Source: Simmondsia chinensis (taxonomy: Eukaryota > Streptophyta > Magnoliopsida > Caryophyllales > Simmondsiaceae). From it: a DNA stretch of 64,000 nt. The DNA lies in contig JAGTTD010000013.1 of assembly GCA_018398585.1 (NCBI GenBank), forward strand, positions 31,203,131-31,267,130, read 5' to 3'. The first letter of the stretch is position 1; every line of letters begins with the position of its first letter. The position numbers were made by a program, and so were the translations under genes. Below, piece after piece: positions 22,069 through 33,024 of this stretch. The notes under the pieces were generated by a model that did not search any database, was not told where the DNA came from, and saw only the letters and a list, made by a program, of their open reading frames with translations.

Positions 22069-25000
22069 ATGCATAGCAGTAAAGGATCAGTGAATCATCG
22101 AGCGTCAACAATGGCGTTTGGATCGCGGATTATGACTCTTTTGCTCTCCATGTTTGCAACCGTCGCTTGTCTCTACGTCGCCGGCCGGTAATTCTCTCTC
22201 TCTCTCTCTCTCTCTGTTTCTCTTTCGAGTTCGAATTTGTATTTGATTTAATTTTGAATAAATTTTGGGTATTAGTACCTTAAGGTTTGATATATTAATT
22301 TTATAAGAAATTATCACTGAAGTATCTTGAGATTTGACCATTATCTAACTTCATTAATATATACAATGAAGTGCCTCAAGATTTAAACAGTTTGTCACTT
22401 AGTAACCTAAAGTTTTTAAAATTTTATCAATCAGATACCTTTTGGCAAAATTTGATAGATTTTCTTTGGAAAATGCTAATTGAAGCGTGATTTTGACTAT
22501 ATAGTAGTATCTCTATTAGGATTTGATGATCTTTTGCCAAAAAATGCTAATGTGACGTATGATTTTGGCAATATTTAGATGGTTTACATCAATATTTGAT
22601 GAATTTCTTATCATGATTTGCTGAAAACATTGACATAACTTATATATATTATTATAACTATATATTGTATCAGTATTTTTTGTATCAAATTGGTCAGATT
22701 CTTATAAAAATTCATCAAATTATGTCTTAGAGTACCTAGGTGATAGATAGTTCAAACCTAAGATATCTTATTGTATATATTAAAATGTTAGGATATTTAC
22801 ATGATAAATACTCAAACCTCAGGGTACTCAGTGATAATTTTCCTAATTCTTGATTCCACAACGTTGTGAAATAACTTTTAGTCCAAAAAGTTACAGATAT
22901 TTAATAAAATAGTTTAAGTGGGTGGTGTGTAAGGTGCAGAATAGGCCCTCCTTCCAACTCTTTTACATTAGCAATGTTACAAAAGACGATTCAGGTGTAG
23001 GGTGAAGGAAATAGTGAGGAAATGGAGTTATCAACAATTCTTTCACATCGTTGTTTGGATTATTTTATTAAATACATGTAACTTTTTGGACTAAAAAATT
23101 AGTTCACAAAGTTTGTGGAGTAAGATTTTAATAAACCAAATTTCAGGTACTAATATGTAATTTAGCCTTCTTTTTCATTCTTATGCTGGACTGAGAATAT
23201 GTGTTATTATGATTGAATGATATATGGAATATTATATTCTGATTGTGATGAAATTATTGTTCGGATGATGGTGTAAGTGAGCTGTAGCGATGAAATGTGT
23301 GTCTTAATAGTTTGTGTTGAGTTTCATATATTGTTCCGATTTGATTTCCGTTGTACGATTTGTTTTTGTATTTGACTCTAGTGATGAAGTGTTTGCTTCT
23401 TTTCAATCAAGTTCACAGGAATCTAAGGAAGTGCTTTTTCTGCTACGGTCTCCTTTTGTTTGTTTAGCTTTTTTTAGGGTATTTGTTACTGAGGTAGCCT
23501 AAGGTTAAAACATATATTATTTAAGTATTCTAACGTGTAATAGATGTTTGAGGATTGAAGATTGAATGACCAAGTTACCTTCTAAAATCCGATGGATCTT
23601 TCGCAGAAACGATGTCATATGACACATTAATTTGACAATATTTGTGTCATGTCGGCTTTTTTGTAGGAAAACTAGTAATTTTGCCGGAATCTAGTGAATT
23701 TCCAATAAAAAAAGGCTCATGTGGCATAGAAATTGGATTTATGTGCCTCCTTTGCATTCACCGGATTTCGGCAAAAGATACGTAGGTGATAACAACAACA
23801 ACAACTCCTCGAATAGGCTCCCGCCATGGCATGGTATGGGGGAAAAAATGTACGCAGTCTTACCCTTATAGGGTGCTACCCTGGAGAGAGGCCTAAAGGA
23901 AAAAAAGGAACATACTCAGTGCCTCAAGGGCTCCCGCCTACGCAGGGTCTGGGGGGGCGGATGTACGCAGCCTTCCCCCTTCAGGTTGTTAACCTGAAGT
24001 GAGGCTGTTTCCCAATGCCCCCAACCTGAGGGTGAGGACTTCCGAGGAGGTCACCCATCCTGGTACTACTCTCGCCCAAGCACGCTTAACTTCGGAGTTT
24101 TAATGGGATCCGGTGACGGCGTGTTGGTGCCTCCTTTGGTACCCTAGAGAGAGGCCTCAACCTTAAAAGAAAAGGAAAGTGAGAGAAGTAGAAGACAAAG
24201 AAGAAGAAACAATATTAAAAAATTAGTCAAATAAAGCAATACCATGCATGCAAACAACAATAAATCAACCAAACAACAACAATAACAAACATGCATGCCT
24301 AGGGGTGTTGTGCTCCTATCTTCTAACTGCTTGACCACACGTATTTTAACCACCGCTTAACTCTATCTAAGGCCATCTCTTCAGTAAGATTTAGGTGGAT
24401 AGGATCCTTTTTAATCAACTCCATCCATCTTTTCGTTGGCCTGCCTCTGCCTCTTTTCTCGTGTTTGATATAGTGATAAATTTTTTAAATCATAATGTAC
24501 TTCTTTATTGTTTATTAAAACTTCAAGATACTTCCAGATAAATTCATGTTCTTTTACCTCTTATATGGTAAGATAAGACTTCATTCCACCAAACCATGGG
24601 CAAGAAGAAGAGAATGTAATTTGATGTTAAATGACTAAGTTTTGAGCTTTCATGCTGGTTTTTTTTACTGTATTTTTATGTTTCTGTGGCAGATTGTGGC
24701 AGGACGCGCAAAATAGGGTCTATTTGATTAAAGAGCTAGACAGGATAACAGGTCAGGTAAGTACAGTTAAATTACGTAAGTTACAATAATCATTTTTGTC
24801 TTATAAAAATCGTGATGATTTGACCGTATGATATGACTGATGATTATCATGTTGGTGAAGAGTTTAACATTGTTCAGCTGATGACAATCACATTTTAGTC
24901 TTACTACTATTTAATTTAATAGATTCTTATTAATTTACCTCCAATCATTTATCATTTGTATTTCGAGATTTAGGAACTATGTTATACTTAGTTGACTGCT

Positions 25001-26758
25001 GCACACGTTCCTATGTGATGCTAAGGTGGTTATTCAAGCTATAAATAGTAGATTTTGTGTTCTTTCTTGGGACATGGAGGCTCGTGTGAGGGACATCTGG
25101 GAATTACTGGGTGGTGTTTTCTTATGTCATCTTTTGTTTGGTGGCCTAGAAGTCGTAACCTATTAGCTCATAGGGTGGCTTCCTTGCACCACTAGGCTAC
25201 ATGTTCATATTCTTAGGCCAGAGTCTTGTACATTCGAGTTCTAATCTTTCCGTGTGATGTTGGTTTTTGTTGGCTCTGTGCCCTTGTAATGATCTAAAAA
25301 GCAGTTTCCCATTTCCATGGAAATAGCTAGGGCTGTGTTAGAGTGGAGCCGAGCTCGAGTTTGTTAGGCTTGAGGCGTGGTTCATTTACATTTAATTTGG
25401 CTCGGGCTTGGCTTGAAGCTTGCCGGGCTTGGGAGCTTCAAGCTTGAGCTTGGCTCAGCTCAACTTGATTGAACTTGAACCTAGCTTGTCGAGTTCCAAA
25501 CTAAGTTTGCAATTTTTAGGCTAGTTTAAGCTCTATCTAGTCTCATTTGGGCTTGTTTAGGCTTCGGCTCAGCTTATTTAGGATCAAATTTGGCTTGGTA
25601 GGACATATTTAAGCTAATAAATTACATTAAGATAGCTTGTTTAGACTCGTGAGCCTACAATTTCAAACTTCATTATGCTCGGGCTTGGCTTGATAAGCTA
25701 AACAAACCAGCTTGACTAGGTTCAAGCTCCAAATGAGCCGAACTTTTCAAGACCCGAGCCGCGCTCGTTTACTCCCCTAGAAATAGCTGACTGCTGCGCA
25801 AGCATAATATGTACATGGGAACCTTTTTCATTTCTGCTGTTTCCAAGAGGATAATTTGTCTCTTAACTGTCCCCATGGGACTTAGTCTAGTGGAGGAGAA
25901 CGCCGGCGGCCATCCACGCCACCCAGGTTCGATCCTCACTAGGGACTGGTGGCTCCACTTTATGGAAACCTCCCCCCTGCCCCGGCAACATTTTCGATGT
26001 AAAAAAAAAAAAATTTGATTCTGTCATTTTACAGGGCCAATCTGCTATTTCAGTGGATGATTCATTGAAAGTCATAGCATGCAGGTAGTATGATTTTCTT
26101 GTGCCATTTCGATGATTCACACTTTCCATTAGTAAAAATTAATGCTTGTATTCAAGACTGGTCAAGGATTTTTGCTTGCTAGGGAACAGAAGAAAAAACT
26201 CTCAGCTCTTGAAATGGAGTTGGGTGCTGCTAGGCAAGAAGGTTTTACTTCAAGATATTTGTCAGGGATTGACGGGAGCCGTTCTAGGAAGAAGCCACTA
26301 GTGGTGATAGGGATATTAACAAGTTTTGGGCGCAAAAACAACAGAGACGCAATCCGCAAGGCATGGATGGGAACAGGTAGAGTGCAAATTTTCTGTGAAA
26401 CATGCCCAATCCCCTGCGGCTCTCCTCTCTTCTCTCTGAAATGTGCAGTGAAAGGAAAAAAAAAAAAAAAAAAAAAAAAAAAACCCAACTCCTTTTAAAT
26501 AAGAGTAGGTTAATGTTGGCTTGCCTGAAGGTAATAAAATTGCCGTTGTATAAAAATTGAGTGGATGTTGTTGTCAAAAAACTGAGTGGATATAGTACGG
26601 AGGAATTATAAGGGAGTGTGTAAATGAAATCAATGCTTCATTTAAGTACTCATGTTTGAAATCAATTAGGCCTCGCTCATGTTTGTTTTGAGGACTTCAT
26701 AGCTTATCGATCCAAGACTCAATGAGCTTAACGAGCCTAGTTCCAAATTTTATTTTAT

Positions 26759-26789
<31 letters not shown>

Positions 26790-27986
26790 GGGGGGGCGCT
26801 CAACTAATAGTTTGATTACGGGTTGTTAATAGTCTATTAGTTCGACAATGATTCGATAATAACTTGAATAGCTTGGCTCGGTAACAAGCTTGAGTCGACT
26901 CAATGATGAGGTCGACTTGGCTCGATTAGCTTAATCGAGCCAAGTGAAGTTGGATATTTGACACACTAATATCTTGTCGAACTGATTTCCAAAAAAGGTT
27001 TGTAAGCTCGATAAAAGGCTCGGCTCGAGTTCGAACAGAGGGATGTCAATTTGACTCCGCTCATTTACACCCTACTTTCTCCATTTAACTTTGCATGTCA
27101 AATGTTCAAGCTCTGAATTCTGAAGTAGCATGATTCAGGATTTAGGCTGTGCATTTGAATTCTGCCATAAAATATGGCAAGTGTTGTAATATGAATATCA
27201 CCTTTTAGAACATATATTTCTGTAGGTTGTGTTTTGGGTGCATAACAATACCAATAACAGCAAACCCAGTGCCACAAAGGCTCCCGTCAAAGTAGGGTAT
27301 GGGGGGTAAGATGTACATAGTTTTACCTCTTTAGAGTGTTTTGGGTGCATCTAGATACTAAATCTATTTAAGGCACGGGTTCTCTTTTTTATATGTCTTC
27401 GTATGTTAGTTGTTATTGCTATGCCTTTTAATGAAACAATGGGAAATAGAAATAAGAGATCTTACGAGTGAGAATAGCTTGTATTTAGAGAAGCATTCGA
27501 CCTGTCCTGACGTCAAACATTCATATTTTCTACTGTAGGTGCTGCTTTGAAGAAGACAGAGAATGAGAAGGGCATTATCCCACGCTTTGTCATCGGGATA
27601 AGGCATTGTTCCTTCATTTCCTAACTTTTGTATATGTCCAAGACTTTCCCATGTTTGCTGAATGTGTTCTCATGGTTATATTTGCTTGCAGTGAGAATCA
27701 TGGAGACAATTTAGACTCGATCATAGACATTGAAAACAGGCAGACCAATGACTTCATTATCCTTGTATGTTCAATGACCCATAAAAGTTTACATGTCCTT
27801 CATATAATGTGGATACTTTGTTTATTCATATCTTTGGCATACTTTGAAAGTTATATTCAAAGGTACTCCGCATTCAAAGTGGCAACATTTGTTTGTTGAT
27901 TGTTTGATTCGTGATATTTTATCAATGATGACCATAGTGATGCTCAAGCATGTTTGCGCATCATTTTTTCTGTCCCCATCCTCCTC

Positions 27987-28017
<31 letters not shown>

Positions 28018-31000
28018 GAGAGATTCAACGGAAAGGAATTTGTATTAGTAATTGCAATGATCATCATAATGATGAGAACAATAGCTGGACTAATGACAGC
28101 GTTGTTTAAGGTGACCAGGTATATTCAGAAATAAACAGAACTACATAATGTTGTTGGACAACAATAGAAGCATATATGCTGTATCCTGTACAAGTTACCT
28201 GAAAGCCTTATATTGAGCTCTATTTGGAGAATTTTATTTTCTTGTATCAACAGAATAACAAATGTTTTTCCCTCGTTGAACAGAATAACCATGTAGAGAC
28301 ACACAAGGAGCTACCGAAAAAGACCATGTTGTTCTTTGCACATGTGGCAGATACTTGGGATGCTGAATTTTATGCAAAAGTCAATGATGATATTTATGTA
28401 AACATTGGTAAGTCTGAATTTACTTTCCACCGATGCGGTAGTCTGTGTATTTCAATATTTCCTTTACTCCTTAGTAAGTAAAGCATGCTGGTGAGCCTTG
28501 TAAAAAGGTTACGGCTTCTAGGAAAGACTCCCCAAATAAGATATTTTTGCCTATTCATCTTGTATGAATACACTTTTAAGCCTTTGGCAGTGGCCCAATC
28601 AATTAGAAGTAAGGAAATACCTACATCTTCGTGTAAATTCAGTAAAATAAAGCGACAAGGACAACCATCAAGTTAGAAAATACCGTTCTTAAAACATATA
28701 CTGCCCTAGAATTCCGCTTTCTTCTCATACTTCAGATTTTCCTTTCAAATCGCCGCCTGGTTAACATTTTCAAATGATATGCCTGCAAGAGGCACTGATT
28801 CTCATTTATTCCATGAGCCTATTATAGTTGTTGGCAGGGGCTGTAATATATTCTATATATTCTGAAGTCGCGGGGAAATCTCAATGTCCCAAATTCATGT
28901 TTCCTTCATTTAGGACATGTTTGGTAAATGGAGTAAAGGGGGTTATTTGTTTATAGGTGTAATCTTGAAAACCCTTTTAATCTTATTTGGGTTCACTTTG
29001 AATTCATTCCGTAAAAAGTTTGACCCCAATAGTAGGCAACATTCATGATTGGAAGGACCTAGAAAATTGTTCAATATGCAAAACCTAAATGCTTTTGTGC
29101 ACCATAAATGATTAACCCTGTAATGTTAACCTCAGCTCAAACATGGTGCCATTAGTTGTTACTTTTAGTGCTTGTCGGCCCCTGCTTCAGAGTAGAAAAA
29201 GAAACCAAAAAATGCTTTTTTATCTTTATTGGTGTTTGGCCCACACAAAATTTCTTTTAAATGATAGCAAAATCTCTTTTTTTGGTACTGTAAGAGAGGC
29301 AAAAGAATTGGGCTTCTGCTTGGACACAAAATTTGAAACTTTTTAGTTGATATTCTTTGTGACAACTCTTTTTTGAAAAAGAATTTTGAAAAAAAAAAAA
29401 TAAATAACAATATTGTTGCAACACTAGCAAACTAAGCCTTGGTCTTTTAGCCAATATGTCCAAGTAACTTAGTGGGCTATTTTGATCGCAGATGTCCTTG
29501 GAAGTACACTTGCTTCTCATATGGACAAGCCTCGCGTTTACATGGGATGTATGAAGTCCGGAGAAGTATTTTCTGAGCCGTGAGTTACATCTCAAACATA
29601 GTGGCTGACGCTTCGTTTAATTGATGAATAATATTAATGCACAACGATTGCTATGTAATACTCTGAACTTTGTCACTGGTGGACCTTCAGGAATCAGAAA
29701 TGGTATGAGCCGGAGTGGTGGAAATTTGGTGACGGAAAATCGTAAGTAATATTAAATCTGGTTTTATAAAAGTGAAGGACATATTTTGCCCCCCCCCCCC
29801 CTCTCTTTCTTTCATTTCTTTTGTTGATTGGGAGCAGTTGCAAAGCAACATAGATGTAATACACCAATTGTCCACATTGAAGCAATGTAATGCTTTTTCT
29901 TTAAAGCAAACATAGAAGTGAAAACTACAATTTTTTTCGACAAATATAACCCCATTGATACACTTTTGACAGAAGCGCTTTTGCAAAAAGGGGTTCTAGA
30001 AAGTTTTTTCACAGCTTCGCTAAACAAGCCCTAATTCAATCTTATTGGTTAATTTGGTTTTTAGTGGGGTTAGCTATATCTTATGGGTTTGCTAAAGTCC
30101 TCAAATCCCGCTATGGCAGATGTGTGTGTCAGTGTTTGGACTATACTTGTCATTTGGTTTGCTTTTATTGCACTTAAATCAGCAACATACCTTGTTAGAC
30201 AGTTGACGTACAAATTTAATTGATCATTCACATATTTTTTTCTTTTTCTTCACTTGTTTACATTTGGTGCATACATGAATGCTAATTATCCCTACTTCTC
30301 GTGGAAAAGGTTGAGGAGCCTTTGGATTGAATCTTCGGGCTTAAATGTTCTCGACTGCATATACGTTTTGAGGAAAATGATTTATGTATAAATGTTTAGT
30401 ATGTATCATGAGATGTTACGCAATGGAAATATCTTAATTGCCCTCGTGCCATGTTAGCTTGTAGTATATGGCTTTTGCATGCATATCTTTAGAGATCTTC
30501 TTATGCATGTGTACAACAGACCGAGTTCTTAGGCATGTGTCAATATCCTATTTTTTTAGTATGCTTGGTCATGCTATTTGATTGCCACTTCTTTCGTCAT
30601 TGTTCAAAAGAAATAATACAACAACAACAAACTCAGTGCCTCAAAGAGGCTTCCATCAAGGCAGGGTTTGTGAAGGGTGAGATTACGCAGCCTTGCCCGT
30701 ACAGGGTGCTACTCTATAGGGAGACTGTTTACAAAGGGACCCCAACCCTAAAAAGCAAAGACTCGTTGTTCAAAAGAAATATGCCAAAAAAATGCTCAAA
30801 AGTTACCACCTCTATCCTTTCAAATTCTAGTGTTTTGATTTTTATGATGTCTTTTGCCCTGGTAGGTACTTCCGCCATGCTTCTGGTGAAATATTCGTCA
30901 TATCGCAGGCGTTGGCTAAATTTGTTTCAACAAACAGGTTGGTTCTTTTCTCGTCATTAGCTACAACGTAAAAGTATTCTGGTAATGCTCTTCATAATGC

Positions 31001-32240
31001 ATATACGTTGTTTTGTTTACCAAAACGTATTTTAAAGAGCAACATTGTGGTAGCCAACAAATCTATCCAGTGTTGTATCCAATGTATATAGCAAAAGTCA
31101 TTAACTCATGAAACAACTCAGTGTCTCAAAGAGACTCCCTGCCTTAACTCAGTCTTACTCCTACATGGTGCTACCTTATAGAGAGGTGGTTTTCGAAGGC
31201 CCATTAACTCATGAACAAACTAACTGATTTAATATTATTCTTGCAGCGCAATAATTTTTTGTCACATCATTGAATATAGAAATTAGCCAGCTATATTGGT
31301 TACATTTAGCTTTTTTCTTTTTATAAACGTATTTACATGTTAAAAACTATCGAAGGGTATAAAAACTAATGATTGTCTATGGTACTTGTGAAACCATTTA
31401 GTAAACGAATGAGTTGTTGAATTGGCAGGAAGAGTCTTCGTACTTACGCACACGATGATGTCAGTGTGGGTTCCTGGTTTATTGGGCTTGATGTTAAACA
31501 CATTGATGAAAGAAAGTTCTGCTGCTCTTCTTGGGCATCAGGTATCTCTCTCTCTCCTCCCTCGCTGCCTCGCTAATATTGAAAAATTATTGGGTAGAGA
31601 ATTTATCACTTAGGTACCATAGGCTTTGAGGACGTTGCTTAGATATCATTACATTTTAATATCTATAATGAAGTATCATGAGGTTTCAAAATTTTATCAT
31701 CTCGGTATTTTCATCTAACTTGGGTCTTTCTCTCTCTCTCCTCGTTCTCACCCTCACTAATAGTTTAGAAATTAATGATTAGAGAATTTATCACTTAGGT
31801 ACCGTAAGCTTTGAGGATGTCGCTTAGATATCCCTACATTTTAATATGTAGAATGAGATGCCATGGGGTTTCAAAAATTTTATCATTTAGGTACCTTCCA
31901 CCTAAATCAGGTGAATTTCCGTCAGAAACCTACAAATTTTCAATAGAGGATGTTGACTTGGTGCATAATTACTGCAATATACGTGCCATGTTATTAGATT
32001 TGTTAAATTTCAACAAAAAGTCATTGGATGTAGGCAAACGGATACCCGTTGTTGAAATTGTGTTTGATGTTAGCATTTCCGAGCAAAAATCCACTAGATT
32101 CCACCGAAGAACACCTATGTAATGTCACGTATTAGATTTCATTTCATTTCCTTACTGTGTTTTACTCACTATGACTATGGTCATGACTCATGACTAACAC
32201 AAACTTCTATGATACAGGAGCCATCTGTGCTGGTGTTTGA
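22069..32240 (+). CDS. HPGT: hydroxyproline O-galactosyltransferase, GT31 (HPGT1/2/3 type)
   Basis: Twelve exons join in frame to 344 codons plus stop: 22069-22187, 24693-24756, 26035-26084, 26183-26376, 27539-27602, 27692-27764, 28284-28407, 29492-29579, 29691-29741, 30866-30937, 31429-31541, 32218-32240. Family role: adds the first galactose to hydroxyproline of arabinogalactan proteins in the Golgi. Seen: short cytosolic tail, one membrane anchor (residues ~21-38, type II), stem, then a GT31 domain from ~114 (KKPLVVIGILTSF, RDAIRKAWMGTG), metal-binding NDD at 222-224 in AKVNDDIYVNID, EPEWWKFG (~264-271), HDDVSVGSW (308-316) and a Cys-rich end FCCSSWASGAICAGV. Length fits HPGTs (~340 aa). 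The in-frame TTG at 21985 is not used as the start; the ATG at 22069 is. All introns are GT-AG except intron 5, which needs a GC donor. Paralogue not determined. Confidence 0.95.
22192..22214. repeat. (CT)n tract after HPGT exon 1
   Basis: CT dinucleotide run starting five bases into intron 1. Confidence 0.9.
22305..22841. mobile_element. MITE-like repeat, 'ATCACTGAGTA' family
   Basis: In HPGT intron 1. AGAAATTATCACTGAAGTAT at the left is mirrored by TACTCAGTGATAATTTTCC at the right. Related words (TATCACTTAGGTACC, AGGTTT) recur at 23.49-23.78, 31.59-32.1 and 39.06-39.55 kb, so this is a dispersed family. No target duplication defined. Confidence 0.5.
23895..24139 (-). mobile_element. 5S-rRNA-headed SINE with RTE-derived tail (SINE3-like)
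   Basis: On the minus strand the element starts CCAAAGGAGGCACCAACACG. It runs through ~82 nt of 5S rRNA sequence (CACCGGATCC to GGAAGTCCTC, 24116-24034), then continues without a gap into ~120 nt matching the extreme 3' end of the RTE LINE (CTCAGGTTGGGGG, GAAACAGCCTC, GGCTGCGTACATCC, GGGAGCCCTTGAGGCACTG), ending in a T-rich tail. It is flanked by TACCCTGGAGAGAGGCCT (23877-23894) and TACCCTAGAGAGAGGCCT (24140-24157), an 18-bp target duplication with one mismatch inside older RTE sequence. Head, tail and flanks show that head and tail inserted as one unit. The 5S internal control regions (AAGTTAAGCGTGCTTGGGC, GGATGGGTGACC) look intact, so pol III transcription is plausible. Confidence 0.8.
24034..24116 (-). 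rRNA. 5S rRNA-derived segment (not a functional gene)
   Basis: About 82 nt correspond to roughly nt 27-110 of plant 5S rRNA, with about four visible differences from the usual plant sequence. The first ~26 nt and the last ~10 nt of 5S are absent or replaced. It is the head of the composite SINE above. An origin from a Cassandra-type LTR, which also carries 5S sequence, is the main alternative for the head. Confidence 0.85.
25328..25779. mobile_element. hAT-type MITE, perfect 8-bp TSD
   Basis: 452 bp in HPGT intron 2. Ends TAGGGCTGTG...TTTACTCCCCTA. Perfect target duplication GAAATAGC at 25320-25327 and 25780-25787. The body is rich in AGCTTG/GCTCGA. Head of a family with members at 26.66, 32.65, 38.36 and 39.62 kb. 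Confidence 0.88.
25870..26013 (+). mobile_element. tRNA-derived SINE next to HPGT exon 3
   Basis: A-box-like TTAGTCTAGTGG is followed ~40 nt later by B-box GGTTCGATCC. A GC-richer body ends in an A13 run at 26001-26013. It ends only 21 bases before HPGT exon 3 (26035), so the exon 3 acceptor region (TTTGATTCTGTCATTTTACAG) lies directly behind the SINE tail. Left end approximate; no clear target duplication. Confidence 0.72.
26460..26484. repeat. poly(A) tract in HPGT intron 4
   Basis: About 25 consecutive A residues shortly after exon 4, possibly the scar of a retroposon tail. Confidence 0.9.
26660..27074. mobile_element. AGCTCG-rich hAT-type MITE, degenerate
   Basis: In HPGT intron 4. Right end CGCTCATTTACACCCTA matches the family consensus; the left end TAGGCCTCGCTCATG is poor. 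Contains the long poly(G) run. No target duplication found. Confidence 0.6.
26769..26797. repeat. poly(G) run of ~28 nt
   Basis: T-run followed by an uninterrupted stretch of G within the hAT-type MITE of intron 4. Exact length is uncertain because long homopolymers are error-prone. Confidence 0.85.
27244..27335 (-). mobile_element. very short RTE 3'-tail insertion, perfect TSD
   Basis: 92 bp in HPGT intron 4: AACAA-rich start, then CCCAGTGCCACAAAGGCTCCCG...GATGTACATAG, matching the last ~90 bases of the RTE family. Flanked by a perfect 15-bp duplication GTGTTTTGGGTGCAT (27229-27243 and 27336-27350). Confidence 0.88.
27988..28013. repeat. poly(A) tract in HPGT intron 6
   Basis: About 25 A residues following TCCTC; no element could be bounded. 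Confidence 0.85.
30616..30765 (-). mobile_element. RTE 3'-tail insertion, perfect 16-bp TSD
   Basis: 150 bp in HPGT intron 9: (CAA)n-like start, CTCAGTGCCTCAAAGAGGC, ATTACGCAGCCTTGCCC, GGGTGCTAC. Flanked by TTGTTCAAAAGAAATA at 30600-30615 and 30766-30781. It lies 100 bp upstream of exon 10. Confidence 0.9.
31113..31201 (-). mobile_element. short RTE 3'-tail insertion, perfect 14-bp TSD
   Basis: 89 bp in HPGT intron 10: ACAACTCAGTGTCTCAAAGAG...GGTGCTACCTTATAGAGAGG. Flanked by CATTAACTCATGAA at 31099-31112 and 31202-31215. Confidence 0.88.
31543..31915. repeat. tandem duplication in HPGT intron 11
   Basis: A unit of about 185 bp (CTCTCTCTCCTC..., GAGAATTTATCACTTAGGTACC, CTTTGAGGA, ATTTTATCAT) occurs twice in direct order, the second copy starting near 31728. 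It contains the dispersed ATCACTTAGGTACC family motif. Confidence 0.75.
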
Positions 32241-32640
32241 TAAAGAGTTTAACACATTTGACATAACCACAACAATCATATACAGCATTATTTTCCCGCA
32301 TCTGCTCGATACAGATATTGTCTTTCCGATCAAGGGTACGCCTTTTTTGACCTCGGATTATGTAAAGCCTAACGATAAGTTTGTTGAGTTCTAGATATAC
32401 ACACCACAATGCAGATGCAGGTCAAATAATTTCTTAGCATTTGTTTCTTTTTTTTTATCTATTTTCCTAGAGTTTCTCAGTTACATATATTGATTAGATA
32501 TTGAGGTCCTAAGAACTTATTATAGTATATATCCATGGTGCTACTTGTTATTTTCCTTTCGTTTTCTATTTATAATATGAGAAGCTCCTCGGACATGTTT
32601 GGTGGTTTCGGGTTTAAAACAAAGGCGGAATTTCTAATGG
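32241..32640 (+). other. HPGT 3' UTR and downstream
   Basis: AT-rich sequence after the TGA at 32238-32240. No strong AATAAA polyadenylation signal is evident and nothing else is recognised. Confidence 0.4.
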
Positions 32641-32646
32641 GGTATC

Positions 32647-33024
32647 TAAGGGCGTATCTGAGCTGAGCTAAGCCGAGTCAAGCTGCATGGTGTTAAGCTT
32701 GGTTGGGCTCGGATCGGTTGAGCTCAAGTTTGGCAAGCTTCATACTAAGTGTGCAACATTTAGGCTCATTAAAGCTTGATTGAGGCTCATTTGGGTTTGT
32801 TTAAACTCGGATTCAGCTCATTTAGGCTTAAACTTGGCCCGTTGGGCATATTTGAGCTAATATATATTATAGTAAGATATGCTTGTTTGGGCTAGCAAGC
32901 TTATGAGCTCGGGCTCGGCTCGGCTCGGCTCGATAAGCTAAACAAGCTCGCTCGACTTGAAAATAGCCAAGTCGAGCTTTATGACAAACTAGCTCATGAG
33001 TGGCTCGGGTCATTTACACCCCCA
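32647..33024. mobile_element. AGCTCG-rich hAT-type MITE
   Basis: Starts TAAGGGCGTATCTGAGCTGAG and ends GGTCATTTACACCCCCA, close to the ends of 38358-38798. Flanking 8-mers do not match, so boundaries are tentative. Confidence 0.6.

Larger units (their letters stand above)
23792..24466 (-). mobile_element. RTE LINE 3' fragment, 5'-truncated
   Basis: In HPGT intron 1. The plus-strand view starts with a (CAA)n run, the 3' tail of the RTE family, and continues into RTE 3' UTR and 3' coding-end sequence (CTATCTAAGGCCATCTC, CTGCCTCTGCCTC) that aligns with 52071-52160 of the complete RTE here. Flanks GATACGTAGGTGATA and GATATAGTGATA look like a decayed target duplication. A separate 245 bp element is inserted in it at 23895-24139. 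Confidence 0.8.

Noticed and set aside
24034..24116. functional 5S rRNA gene
   Set aside because: Both termini of 5S are missing or replaced and it is fused to LINE tail sequence between target duplications.
28224..28481. 85-aa ORF as a separate gene
   Set aside because: It is HPGT exon 7 plus flanking intron sequence.
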